In this document: positions 51,665 to 59,657 of the stretch, piece by piece
How positions within the stretch are numbered: the stretch's first letter is position 1
Layout of the letters: every line of letters begins with the position of its first letter
Assembly (NCBI GenBank): GCA_963666755.2
Contig: CAXXGW010000009.1
Location: 1,798,001 to 1,862,000 of the forward strand
Source: CAXXOK01 sp963666755
Lineage (GTDB): Bacteria; Bacillota; Clostridia; Christensenellales; Aristaeellaceae
DNA length: 64,000 nucleotides
Direction of reading: 5' to 3'
Notes under the pieces: generated by a model
The model's database searches: none
Told to the model about the DNA's origin: nothing
What the model saw: only the letters and a program-made list of their open reading frames with translations
Position numbers and translations under genes: made by a program

Positions 51665-51684
51665 TCTTCGTGAGGCTCTTTTTC
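51657..51684 (+). terminator. Terminator-like hairpin before the large terminase gene
   Basis: AAAGAGC (51657-51663) pairs with GCTCTTT (51675-51681), loop of 11 bases, followed by further T residues. It lies within what otherwise looks like one late operon, so it may be a partial terminator or attenuator. Confidence 0.65.
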
Positions 51685-51707
51685 ATTAACGCTGGAAAGG
51701 GGTGGGC

Positions 51708-54338
51708 ATGATCCGAAAGCTGAAAAAGTATAAGCCCACCGTCTTCATGGCGAAGACTTCACAGTACAGTCAACCCGCTGCCGATTACGCTGTGTCCTTC
51801 ATCGAGGCTCTTGCTCACACGAAAGGCAGCTGGGCGGGCAAGCCCTTTGAGCTGATCGACTGGCAGGAGCAGATCATCCGTGATGTTTTCGGAATTCTCA
51901 AGCCCAATGGATATCGGCAGTTCAACACTGCCTATGTGGAAATCCCGAAAAAGATGGGCAAACAAGTGGCACTTGATACGCCAATCCCCACGCCGGATGG
52001 CTTTTCAACCATGGGCGCGATCGCCGTCGGCGACGTTGTTTTCGATGAGCATGGCAAGCCCTGCCGCGTTGTTGCCAAGAGCGCCGTAGACTATGCCGAA
52101 CGCGCATACCGTATCACCTTCAAAGACGGTGAGGTCATTGAGGCAGGCGAAAACCATCAGTGGTTCGGGGAGTATACGCGCGGTAAAAACAAACCCTGTG
52201 TTCTGACGACAGGCGAGTTGGCAAGCCTGCCTCGTGACAGTAACTGCTTTCGCTTTCGGATTCCCTTGGCGGGAGCGCTTGAGACGCCAGACGCCGACTT
52301 GTCGGTGGAACCGTATCTATATGGCTATTGGCTCGGGAACGGAAATGCGGTCAAGCCGGGGATCACTGTAAAGACTGGCGATGTCGCCGCTGTTTTGAGA
52401 CACATCCTGCCTTTCCATGCGGTCGGTAGCGCGTGGCAAAACACGGGCGATAGTCTTGTTTTTCGGATACCAGCGCTGCGTTGCGCTTTGCTGGATAGCT
52501 TTCGTGACAAGGTAATCCCCGTCGCTTACCTGCGCGCCAGTAAGTCGCAGCGGCTGCGCTTGCTGCAAGGTTTAATGGATTCAGATGGCGCGATCAGCAA
52601 TCGAAAAGGACAAGCGATCTATTCATCCACCGAGCGCGGACTTGCTAAAAGTGTCAGCGAATTGCTGTGGAGCCTTGGCATCAAAAACGCGATCGAAACA
52701 GCGGTCTCCACACAAAGGGTCGACTGGAGTATGCCCAGCGCGGAATGTGGACGGATAGCAACCGGTGAAACGCTGTACTATGTCAAGTTTACAGCGTTCA
52801 AGGATACGCCGGTATCGGGGATGCACAGAAAGAAAAGCCAGTCGGTGACACGCAATCCGCGAACGCGGAGCCATTACCGCTACATTGACACAATCGAGCC
52901 GATCGAAAATCGGGGCATGCAATGCATCCAGGTCAGCAGCGCGTCGCATCGGTACTTGGTGGGGCGCTCGTGTTTACAGACACACAATTCCGAACTGGCC
53001 GCCGCCATCGCCCTGCTGCTGACCTGCGGCGACGGCGAGGAGCGTGCCGAGGTGTACGGCTGCGCTGCTGACCGACAACAGGCTTCTATTGTGTTCGAGG
53101 TGGCTGCCGACATGGTGCGCATGTGCCCCGCGCTCTCTAAAAGGGTTAAAATCCTCGCGTCCACCAAGCGGATCATCTATCTGCCCACCAACAGTTTCTA
53201 CCAGGTGCTATCGGCAGAAGCCTACTCCAAGCACGGCTTCAACATCCATGGCGTGGTGTTTGACGAGCTGCATACCCAACCAAACCGCAAGCTTTTTGAC
53301 GTGATGACCAAGGGTTCCGGCGACGCGCGCACCCAGCCGCTCTACTTCCTAATCACCACAGCGGGCACCGACACGCAGAGCATTTGCTATGAAACCCATC
53401 AGAAGGCGCTGGATATTTTGGAAGGCCGTAAGCGCGATCCTACCTTCTACCCCGTCATTTACGGCGCCAAGGAAGAGGATGATTGGACGGATCCCAAGGT
53501 TTGGAAGAAAGCCAATCCCTCGCTGGGCATCACGGTAACCATCGACAAGGTGAAGGATGCCTGCGATAGCGCCAAACAGAATCCCGCCGAGGAAAACAGC
53601 TTTCGGCAGTTACGCCTGAACCAGTGGGTCAAACAGGCGGTGCGCTGGATGCCGATGGCTAAGTGGGACGCCTGTGCATTCGCAGTGGATCCTGCCCGAT
53701 TGGAAGGCCGCGTCTGCTATGGCGGGCTTGACCTGTCCAGCACCACCGACGTGACCGCCTTTGTGCTGGTGTTCCCGCCGGAAGATGCGGACGGCAAGTA
53801 TGAGGTGCTTTCCTTCTTCTGGATTCCAGAGGAAAATATCGATTTACGCGTACGCCGTGACCATGTGCAATATGACCTCTGGGAAAAACAGGGTTTTCTC
53901 CTGACCACGGAAGGAAATGTTGTGCATTACGGTTTCATTGAACAGTTTATTGAGGAACTGCGCAAGCGCTTTAACATAAGGGAAATCGCCTTTGACCGTT
54001 GGGGCGCCGTGCAGATGGTGCAGAACCTTGAAGGGTTGGGCTTTACCGTCGTACCCTTCGGGCAGGGCTTCAAGGATATGTCGCCGCCCACCAAGGAACT
54101 GATGAAACTGACGCTGGAACAGAAACTCGCCCATGGCGGGCATCCGGTGCTCCGGTGGATGATGGACAACATCTACGTCCGTACCGACCCTGCGGGGAAC
54201 ATTAAACCGGACAAGGAAAAGTCCACGGAGAAGATCGATGGTGCGGTTGCGACCATTATGGCGCTGGATCGCGCGATACGCTGCGGAGGTGGTAATATCG
54301 AGAGCGTCTACTCGGAGAGAGGCTTGCTGATTTTGTAA
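51708..54338 (+). CDS. terL: Terminase large subunit interrupted by an intein
   Basis: 876 residues from the ATG at 51708, about 340 longer than normal. The outer parts form a Terminase_1-type packaging motor. The Walker A-like segment EIPKKMGK is cut after Lys85 and continues as SELAAAIALLL after residue 427. Further on come VVFDELHTQP (Walker B), LITTAGTDT (coupling motif), the nuclease Asp in GGLDLSSTTDVTAF, FDRWGAVQMVQNLE and a C-terminal EKIDGAVATIMALDRA. Removing residues 86-427 would give a 534-residue protein with an intact P-loop, so splicing is required for packaging. A longer in-frame GTG at 51702 is less likely. Confidence 0.95.
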   Translation: MIRKLKKYKPTVFMAKTSQYSQPAADYAVSFIEALAHTKGSWAGKPFELIDWQEQIIRDVFGILKPNGYRQFNTAYVEIPKKMGKQVALDTPIPTPDGFSTMGAIAVGDVVFDEHGKPCRVVAKSAVDYAERAYRITFKDGEVIEAGENHQWFGEYTRGKNKPCVLTTGELASLPRDSNCFRFRIPLAGALETPDADLSVEPYLYGYWLGNGNAVKPGITVKTGDVAAVLRHILPFHAVGSAWQNTGDSLVFRIPALRCALLDSFRDKVIPVAYLRASKSQRLRLLQGLMDSDGAISNRKGQAIYSSTERGLAKSVSELLWSLGIKNAIETAVSTQRVDWSMPSAECGRIATGETLYYVKFTAFKDTPVSGMHRKKSQSVTRNPRTRSHYRYIDTIEPIENRGMQCIQVSSASHRYLVGRSCLQTHNSELAAAIALLLTCGDGEERAEVYGCAADRQQASIVFEVAADMVRMCPALSKRVKILASTKRIIYLPTNSFYQVLSAEAYSKHGFNIHGVVFDELHTQPNRKLFDVMTKGSGDARTQPLYFLITTAGTDTQSICYETHQKALDILEGRKRDPTFYPVIYGAKEEDDWTDPKVWKKANPSLGITVTIDKVKDACDSAKQNPAEENSFRQLRLNQWVKQAVRWMPMAKWDACAFAVDPARLEGRVCYGGLDLSSTTDVTAFVLVFPPEDADGKYEVLSFFWIPEENIDLRVRRDHVQYDLWEKQGFLLTTEGNVVHYGFIEQFIEELRKRFNIREIAFDRWGAVQMVQNLEGLGFTVVPFGQGFKDMSPPTKELMKLTLEQKLAHGGHPVLRWMMDNIYVRTDPAGNIKPDKEKSTEKIDGAVATIMALDRAIRCGGGNIESVYSERGLLIL
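51963..52988 (+). other. Class 3-type intein (342 residues) with degenerate LAGLIDADG endonuclease domain
   Basis: It starts QVALDTPIPTPDG and ends QTHN, followed by extein Ser428. Residue 1 is Gln, not Cys or Ser, so the normal first step is impossible. It has the triplet of class 3 inteins: W67 (block B, in NHQW with H65), C321 (block F, in GMQCIQV) and T340 (block G, in THN). Two dodecapeptide motifs of a homing endonuclease are present: LYGYWLGNG (117-127 region), where the usual catalytic Asp is N126, and LLQGLMDSDG with D208 kept. Splicing is likely; DNA cutting is doubtful. The junctions are deduced from the terminase P-loop. Confidence 0.9.
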
Positions 54339-54346
54339 AAATGGTA

Positions 54347-54375
54347 CTTGTAGTGTGCGAAACTCCTGCTACAAT
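54347..54375 (+). promoter_or_regulatory. Promoter of the TrmO-like gene
   Basis: TTGTAG (54347-54352) and TACAAT (54370-54375) with a 17-base spacer, 45 bases before the start codon. An independent promoter inside the late operon suggests a moron gene expressed in the lysogen. Confidence 0.6.
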
Positions 54376-54419
54376 AATGGCGTCAGCGCTGATGATCCTA
54401 ATTCAAAGGAGAGAAACAC

Positions 54420-54893
54420 ATGGGGTTTTCTTTACGTACCATTGGGAAAATCAGCACAAATCAGGGTCAGTTTTGCTTGCGGATCGATCGCGAATATCTA
54501 AGCGCACTGTAAGGGTTGGAGGGTTTCAGCCACATTCAGGTGATATGGTGGTTTGACGGTTGCGATACTGCGGAGGAGCGGGCTAAAACCAGCGAAACCA
54601 AGCCGTATGTGCATGGACCTGATCAGATTGGCATCTTTGCCATGCGCAGCCCCAGCAGACCCAACCCCATTGCGCTTTCGTGCGCCGAAGTGACCTACAT
54701 CGACGCTGCCAACGGTATCGTTGGACTTGCCTATATCGATGCAGACGAAGGCAGTTCACTACTGGACATCAAACCCTATACGCCCAGCCTGGATCGAGTC
54801 GAGAACCCTCGCGTGCCGCAGTGGTGCGCTCACTGGCCAAAGAATTGCGAAACGTCCGGCGATTTTGACTGGGGTAGCGAGTTCAACTTCTAA
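54420..54893 (+). pseudogene. TrmO/TsaA-family (UPF0066) methyltransferase gene with one in-frame stop
   Basis: Reading from the ATG at 54420 (AAAGGAG upstream) gives MGFSLRTIGKISTNQGQF and, after 30 codons, TAA at 54510-54512. The same frame then continues at once as GLEGFSHIQVIWWF, RSPSRPNPIALSC and DIKPYTPSLDRVE to a normal stop. Both parts align with TrmO, which methylates N6-threonylcarbamoyladenosine in tRNA using AdoMet. The stop falls in AL-x-GLEGF, where the family usually has a Lys or other polar residue, so one substitution explains it. It is likely a pseudogene. Restart at TTG 54516 has no ribosome site. Readthrough is possible but unproven. Confidence 0.8.
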
Positions 54894-54963
54894 TCGGCCT
54901 CTCGTTCACTTGGGGAGCAGTCAACAGATTGCTCCCCATTATCATGCTCCGGAGGTGTTCAAT

Positions 54964-56253
54964 ATGGGAATCTTCACCGGCTTGTTCCACTCCCGCGATA
55001 AGCCCAAGAATAGCCTGGGCAGCGCATTTTCATTCCTGTTTGGCGGCACGACCTCCGGCAAAACAGTCAATGAGCATACCGCGTTGCAAACCACGGCGGT
55101 CTATGCGTGCGTCCGAATCCTCGCCGAAACGATCGCGGGGCTTCCGCTCCATGTGTATCAGTACCGCATGGATGGCAGTAAGGAACGCTTCCCACAGCAC
55201 CCACTGTATAACCTGTTGCACAACGAACCCAATCCCGAGATGACGTCATTTGTGTTCAGGGAAACACTCATGAGTCATCTTTTGCTTTGGGGCAACGCTT
55301 ACGCGCAGATCATTCGAAATGGACGGGGGCAACCTGTCGCCCTGTACCCGCTGCTCCCCAACAAGATGGATGTGAGACGCGCGCCGAATGGCGAACTCCG
55401 CTACACCTACTATCGGGATGTGGATGAAAGCGGGCGGAGACCCAAGGGCGGCTACATCACGCTGCGCAAGGACGAGGTACTGCATATCCCCGGTTTGGGC
55501 TTTGACGGCCTGATCGGTTACAGCCCCATTGCCATGGCCAAGAATGCCATCGGCATGGCACTGGCCACAGAAGAGTATGGCGCGAGCTTCTTTGCCAACG
55601 GCGCCAACCCCGGCGGGGTGCTCGAACATCCGGGCGTTATCAAGGATGTGCAGCGGGTCAAGGATAGCTGGAACGCGGCGTATCAGGGCAGTGGGAACGC
55701 CCATCGCGTGGCGGTGTTGGAAGAGGGCATGAAGTTTCAGGCCATCGGCATCCCGCCAGAGCAAGCCCAGTTTTTGGAAACCCGCAAGTTCCAGATCAAC
55801 GAGATTGCCCGTATCTTCCGCGTGCCGCCGCACATGGTCGGCGATCTGGAGAAGAGCAGTTTTTCAAATATCGAACAGCAATCGCTGGAGTTTGTCAAAT
55901 TCACCCTCGACCCTTGGGTGGTTCGCTGGGAACAGTCGCTCTGCCAGGCGTTGCTGCTGCCCTCAGAAAAGAGCGATGTTTTCATCCGCTTCAACCTGGA
56001 TGGGTTGTTACGCGGCGATTATGCCAGTCGGATGACAGGCTATGCCACCGGCAGGCAGAACGGTTGGCTCTCCGCCAACGATATCCGCGAACTGGAAGAC
56101 ATGAACCGCATCCCGGCATCCGAAGGGGGCGACCTTTTCCTCGTGAACGGGAGCATGACCAAATTAGTCCAGGCAGGTGCATTCGCAGGCAAGGCAAGCC
56201 CTGTAAAGCAAGCCACACAACGAAAACACAAGGAGGAACCCAATGAAAAATAA
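54964..56253 (+). CDS. Phage portal protein (HK97 type)
   Basis: 429 residues, ATG at 54964 with GGAGGTG upstream. HTALQTTAVYACVRILAETIAGLPLHVY is the N-terminal signature of the phage_portal family. ALYPLLPNKMDVRR, LHIPGLGFDGLIGYSPI and IARIFRVPPHMVGDLEKSSFSNIEQQSLEFV follow in order. Twelve copies form the ring at one capsid vertex through which DNA passes. In-frame codons upstream overlap the TrmO remnant and are not used. It overlaps the protease gene start by 11 bases, the normal portal-protease-capsid arrangement. Confidence 0.97.
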   Translation: MGIFTGLFHSRDKPKNSLGSAFSFLFGGTTSGKTVNEHTALQTTAVYACVRILAETIAGLPLHVYQYRMDGSKERFPQHPLYNLLHNEPNPEMTSFVFRETLMSHLLLWGNAYAQIIRNGRGQPVALYPLLPNKMDVRRAPNGELRYTYYRDVDESGRRPKGGYITLRKDEVLHIPGLGFDGLIGYSPIAMAKNAIGMALATEEYGASFFANGANPGGVLEHPGVIKDVQRVKDSWNAAYQGSGNAHRVAVLEEGMKFQAIGIPPEQAQFLETRKFQINEIARIFRVPPHMVGDLEKSSFSNIEQQSLEFVKFTLDPWVVRWEQSLCQALLLPSEKSDVFIRFNLDGLLRGDYASRMTGYATGRQNGWLSANDIRELEDMNRIPASEGGDLFLVNGSMTKLVQAGAFAGKASPVKQATQRKHKEEPNEK

Positions 56254-56962
56254 GCATTTCTGGAATTGGGTAAGGGATGAAACTGAACCGGAATCTCGCA
56301 CGCTGTATCTGAACGGCGTGATCGCAGAGGAAAGTTGGTTTTCGGACGAAGTGACCCCAGCCGCCTTCAAGGCCGATCTCACTTCCGGCAGCGGGCCGAT
56401 TACGGTCTGGATCAACTCGGTCGGCGGCGATTGCGTCGCGGCGGCGCAAATCTACAACATGCTGATGGACTACCCCTATGATGTGACTGTAAAGATCGAC
56501 GGCATCGCTGCCAGCGCGGCCTCGGTGATTGCCATGGCGGGTACGCGCGTGCTGATGTCGCCGTTGTCCATTCTCATGGTGCATAATCCCCTCACGGTGG
56601 CCATGGGCGATAGCGAAGAGATGCGCAAGGCGATCCAATTGCTGGATGAGGTGAAAGAGTCCATCATCAACGCGTATGCGATCAAAACAGGACTGTCGCG
56701 CACGAAGCTCTCCAACCTCATGGACTCGGAAACGTGGATGAACGCCAATAAGGCGCTAGAGCTTGGTTTCTGCGATGAGATCATGTTCCAGCCCGATGCG
56801 CACGCCGAGCCCGCAGCGAATAGCTTCGCGTTCTCCCGCCGTGCGGTCACCAATAGCCTGCTGGATAAGCTTCGCGCCAAGGTTCCCAAGCCCCCGGTAA
56901 CACCGGAACAGCCCAGGACGAAAGCGTCAGACCTCGACAAGAGGCTGGCGCTTTTACAGTAA
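56243..56962 (+). CDS. ClpP-like prohead maturation protease
   Basis: 239 residues. The crotonase-like S14 fold is visible: GPITVWINSVGGDCVAAAQIYNML, then the nucleophile S91 in GIAASAASVIAMAG, H114 in ILMVHNP and a helical arm ending in MDSETWMNANKALELGFCDEI. It cuts the scaffold part of the capsid protein during prohead maturation. The C-terminal 50 residues are a charged extension typical of phage ClpP proteins. It lies directly between portal and capsid genes. Confidence 0.95.
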   Translation: MKNKHFWNWVRDETEPESRTLYLNGVIAEESWFSDEVTPAAFKADLTSGSGPITVWINSVGGDCVAAAQIYNMLMDYPYDVTVKIDGIAASAASVIAMAGTRVLMSPLSILMVHNPLTVAMGDSEEMRKAIQLLDEVKESIINAYAIKTGLSRTKLSNLMDSETWMNANKALELGFCDEIMFQPDAHAEPAANSFAFSRRAVTNSLLDKLRAKVPKPPVTPEQPRTKASDLDKRLALLQ

Positions 56963-56977
56963 AACGGAGGTAGAAAG

Positions 56978-58177
56978 ATGAATCAGATTTTGACCCTGCG
57001 CGAAAAACGCGCCAAGGCGTGGGACGCCGCCAAGGCGTTTCTGGATACCAAGCGTGGCACCGACGGCCTGCTCTCCGCCGAGGATGTCGCCACGTATGAA
57101 AAGATGGAGGCCGATGTGGTCAATCTTGGCAAGGAAATCGACCGGCTGGAGCGGCAGGCCAGCCTGGACCGGGAGCTTTCCCAGCCCACGACCAATCCCA
57201 TCACCAATCAGCCTGCCGCAGGCGGCAAGGCCAAGGATGGCCGCGCGTCCGACGAGTATGCGCGCTCCTTTTGGGCGCTTATGCGCAACAAGAGCGTGAG
57301 CCATGAGGTGTATAACGCTCTCAAGATTGGGCAGGACGATCACGGCGGCTTTCTTGCCCCGGATGAGTTCCAGCGCACGCTGTTGGACGCCTTGCAGGAG
57401 CAGAACATTTTCCGTCAGCTTGCGCATGTGATCACCACCAGTTCCGGCGACCGTAAGATCCCCGTCGTGGCCAGCAAGGGTACGGCGGCGTGGATTGACG
57501 AGGAGGCCGCCTACCCGGAGAGCGACGATACCTTCGGTCTGGTGTCCATCGGCGCCTACAAGCTGGCGACCATGATCAAGGTGAGCGAAGAGCTGCTCAA
57601 CGACGGTGTGTTCGACATCGCAGCCTACATCGCTACGGAGTTCGCGCGGCGCATCGGCGCTACCGAAGAGGAAGCCTTCTTCACCGGCAACGGCACCGGC
57701 AAGCCCACGGGCATCCTGAACGCCACCGGCGGCGCAGAACTGGGCGTCACCACGGCGGGCGCGACCGCGATCACCATGGACGAGGTGATGGACTTGTTCT
57801 ACGCGCTCCGTTCCCCTTATCGCCGCAATGCCAATTTCCTCATGAATGACGCCACGGTCAAGGCGCTGCGCAAGCTCAAGAACGCAAGCGGCGACTATAT
57901 CTGGCAGCCCAGCGTCACGGCTGGCGCGCCGGATACCATCCTCAACCGCCCCGTATACACCAGCGCCTTTATGCCTACTATCGCCGGTGGCGCCAAGAGC
58001 ATCCTGTTTGGCGATCTGGGCTACTACTGGGTGGCTGACCGTGAAGGCCGTTCCTTCAAGCGCCTGAACGAGCTGTATGCCCCGACCGGTCAGGTGGGCT
58101 TCCTCGCCTCCGAGCGCGTGGATGGCAAGCTCATTCTGCCCGAAGCGGTCAAAGTGCTCCAGCAGAAGGCTTCGTAA
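56978..58177 (+). CDS. Major capsid protein, HK97 fold
   Basis: 399 residues, GGAGG before the ATG at 56978. Residues 1-110 form a coiled, charged delta-like scaffold domain (REKRAKAWDAAKAFLDTKRG, YEKMEADVVNLGKEIDRLERQ) that the protease probably removes. The mature part shows GGFLAPDEFQRTLLDALQEQNIFRQLAHVI, EEAAYPESDDTFG, ATMIKVSEELLNDG, FFTGNGTGKPTGIL and DLGYYWVADR, all typical of phage capsid family PF05065. About 415 copies would form a T=7 shell if it follows HK97, which is not testable here. Confidence 0.97.
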   Translation: MNQILTLREKRAKAWDAAKAFLDTKRGTDGLLSAEDVATYEKMEADVVNLGKEIDRLERQASLDRELSQPTTNPITNQPAAGGKAKDGRASDEYARSFWALMRNKSVSHEVYNALKIGQDDHGGFLAPDEFQRTLLDALQEQNIFRQLAHVITTSSGDRKIPVVASKGTAAWIDEEAAYPESDDTFGLVSIGAYKLATMIKVSEELLNDGVFDIAAYIATEFARRIGATEEEAFFTGNGTGKPTGILNATGGAELGVTTAGATAITMDEVMDLFYALRSPYRRNANFLMNDATVKALRKLKNASGDYIWQPSVTAGAPDTILNRPVYTSAFMPTIAGGAKSILFGDLGYYWVADREGRSFKRLNELYAPTGQVGFLASERVDGKLILPEAVKVLQQKAS

Positions 58178-58190
58178 CGGGGTGGCGGTA

Positions 58191-58541
58191 TTGAGCATCG
58201 TGGAAACGCTTTTGCCCAAGGTGAAAGCGAATCTCATTCTGGAGCATGGCGCGGATGACGACCTCCTCAAGGGTCTCATCCGCGCCGCCGTTTCCTATGC
58301 CGAAAGCTACCAGCATTTGCCCGCAGGCACCTATTTGGAAATAGCCGCCGAAGGCGAACTGGGTGAAGCGTTACGCTTCCCAGCGACCACCGAACAGGCC
58401 GTAATCATGCTGTCTAGCCATTTCTACGAAAGCCGGGATGGCTCGACAGCGGGTTTCTTCGCGGACAGCGTGCAGGCGGGACAGCAGGTGTGGAATACGG
58501 TAAACCTGTTGTTGCGCCTCGATCGGAACTGGAAGGTGTGA
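58191..58541 (+). CDS. Head-tail connector protein (gp6-like)
   Basis: 116 residues. The start TTG at 58191 (MSIVETLLPKVKANLIL) is chosen because GGGGTGG lies 7 bases upstream. A GTG at 58182 is an alternative. DDDLLKGLIRAAVSYAESYQHLPAG, FPATTEQAVIMLSSHFYESRDGS and QQVWNTVNLLLRLDRNWKV are the helices of the gp6/phage_connect family that sits below the portal. It is 14 bases after the capsid gene and 3 bases before the next one. Non-AUG starts recur in this structural operon. Confidence 0.88.
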   Translation: MSIVETLLPKVKANLILEHGADDDLLKGLIRAAVSYAESYQHLPAGTYLEIAAEGELGEALRFPATTEQAVIMLSSHFYESRDGSTAGFFADSVQAGQQVWNTVNLLLRLDRNWKV

Positions 58542-58543
58542 CC

Positions 58544-58879
58544 ATGAGCTTTGGCAAGATGAACACGCTGGTGGATATCATTCAAACCGCGCCAGTAAAG
58601 GACGCGGAAGGCTTCGTTGTAAGCGGTGATACCATTCTGGCCACCGTACGCGCTTACCGGGAAGAGAAGCATGGCAACGAAAGCTGGGCGAACCGTGCCG
58701 CCTTTTCTACCGCTAGCGCGCTATTCCGATTTCGTAAGCAGCCGGCGCTCACCATCACCACAGATATGACGCTGGTTTGTGACACGGGTAGGTACCGGAT
58801 TCTCAGTGTGGAGGATGTTCGCGGGCGAGGGTTGTATATCGAGGTGCTGGCTGAAAAGTTGGAACCATCGGTGAGGTGA
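58544..58879 (+). CDS. Head-tail adaptor (stopper-like) protein
   Basis: 111 residues, ATG at 58544, GGAAGGTG upstream. The sequence is beta-rich: FGKMNTLVDIIQTAPVKDAEGFVVSGDTILATVRAYREEKHGNESW, FRFRKQPALTITTDMTLVCDTGRYRILSVEDVRGRGLYIEVLAEKL, the pattern of the phage head-tail joining family (SPP1 gp16-like). It closes the connector after packaging. The stop overlaps the next start by 4 bases (GTGA). Confidence 0.88.
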   Translation: MSFGKMNTLVDIIQTAPVKDAEGFVVSGDTILATVRAYREEKHGNESWANRAAFSTASALFRFRKQPALTITTDMTLVCDTGRYRILSVEDVRGRGLYIEVLAEKLEPSVR

Positions 58880-59316
58880 TTGTTATCGCGAAAGCAATCG
58901 TGAAGATGCCAGAAGATTTTCTCCAAAAAATCAGCCGACTTGAAAGTAAGACCGATGAGATTGTGCCCAAAGTGCTCGAAGCCGGTGGCAATGTGGTGCT
59001 TCAGAAGGTAAAAAGCAATCTGCAGGCGGTCATTGGCAAGGGCACGAAACGCCGTTCCAAGAGCACGGGTGAACTACTGCGCTCGATCGGTCTATCTCAG
59101 GCCAGGCAGGATCGTAACGGGGATCACAATGTGAAGGTGGGTTTCGCTGAGCCGCGCAGTAAAGGCGGCAGCAACGCCAAGCTGGCTAATATTCTGGAGT
59201 ACGGCAAACACGGTCAGCCCGCGCGACCTTTTCTGAAACCGGCCAAGTCGTCGTCCAAAAAAGCCTGTGAAGATGCCATGATCGCTAAGCTGGAGGAGGA
59301 ATTACGACAGATATGA
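58876..59316 (+). CDS. HK97 gp10-like tail completion protein
   Basis: 146 residues beginning at GTG 58876. The residues KAIVKMPEDFLQKISRLESKTDEIVPKVLEAGGNVVLQKVKSNL are helical. RSKSTGELLRSIGLSQA, HNVKVGFAEPRSKGG and ANILEYGKHGQPARPFLKPA are the conserved signature of HK97 gp10-type proteins, which join tail to head. The start is not certain: the ribosome site is weak and internal ATG at 58906 (MPEDFL) is possible. It overlaps neighbours on both sides by 4 bases. Confidence 0.88.
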   Translation: MIVIAKAIVKMPEDFLQKISRLESKTDEIVPKVLEAGGNVVLQKVKSNLQAVIGKGTKRRSKSTGELLRSIGLSQARQDRNGDHNVKVGFAEPRSKGGSNAKLANILEYGKHGQPARPFLKPAKSSSKKACEDAMIAKLEEELRQI

Positions 59317-59654
59317 GCTTACTTTCAGAACTCAACACCCTGCTGGATTCCCTTTCGATTCCAGTAGAAACAGGCGTTTTCACCGGGAAAGCGCCTGAAA
59401 CCTATGTGGTCATCACCCCGCTGACGGACACGTTTGCCATGTATGCCGGGGATTGCCCCCAATATGAGGTGCAGGAAGCGCGGCTGTCGCTGTTTTCCCA
59501 AGGCAACTACCGTCCACTCAAGCGGCAGATCGAAAAAGCGCTGCTGGCAGCGGGCATTACCATAACCGACAGGCGTTACATCGAGCACGAGAATGATTCG
59601 GGGTATCATCACCTCGCCATCGATGCGGCAGCCCACTACACATTGGAGGAATGA
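59313..59654 (+). CDS. Tail terminator-like minor tail protein
   Basis: 113 residues. The N-terminal helix LLSELNTLLDSLSIPVETGVFTGKAPETYVVITPL is followed by YEVQEARLSLFSQGNYRPLKRQIEKALLAAGITITDRRYIEHENDSGYHHLAIDAAAHY, a small alpha-beta fold typical of tail terminators (gpU-like position in the gene order). It caps the tail tube and defines its end. No further motif is visible. It comes 3 bases before the tail tube start codon TTG 59658. Confidence 0.8.
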   Translation: MSLLSELNTLLDSLSIPVETGVFTGKAPETYVVITPLTDTFAMYAGDCPQYEVQEARLSLFSQGNYRPLKRQIEKALLAAGITITDRRYIEHENDSGYHHLAIDAAAHYTLEE

Positions 59655-59657
59655 AAA

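Noticed and set aside
51708..54338. Terminase gene as a fusion or misassembly of two genes
   Set aside because: The reading frame is continuous, and removing residues 86-427 rejoins the terminase P-loop exactly, as expected for an intein.
54420..54893. TAA in the TrmO-like gene as a recoded sense codon
   Set aside because: TAA ends many intact genes in the window (for example hsdR and the capsid gene), so the code is standard; a nonsense mutation is simpler.
56954..58279. 441-codon minus-strand frame opposite the capsid gene
   Set aside because: Shadow of the capsid gene; no ribosome site and no recognisable domain.
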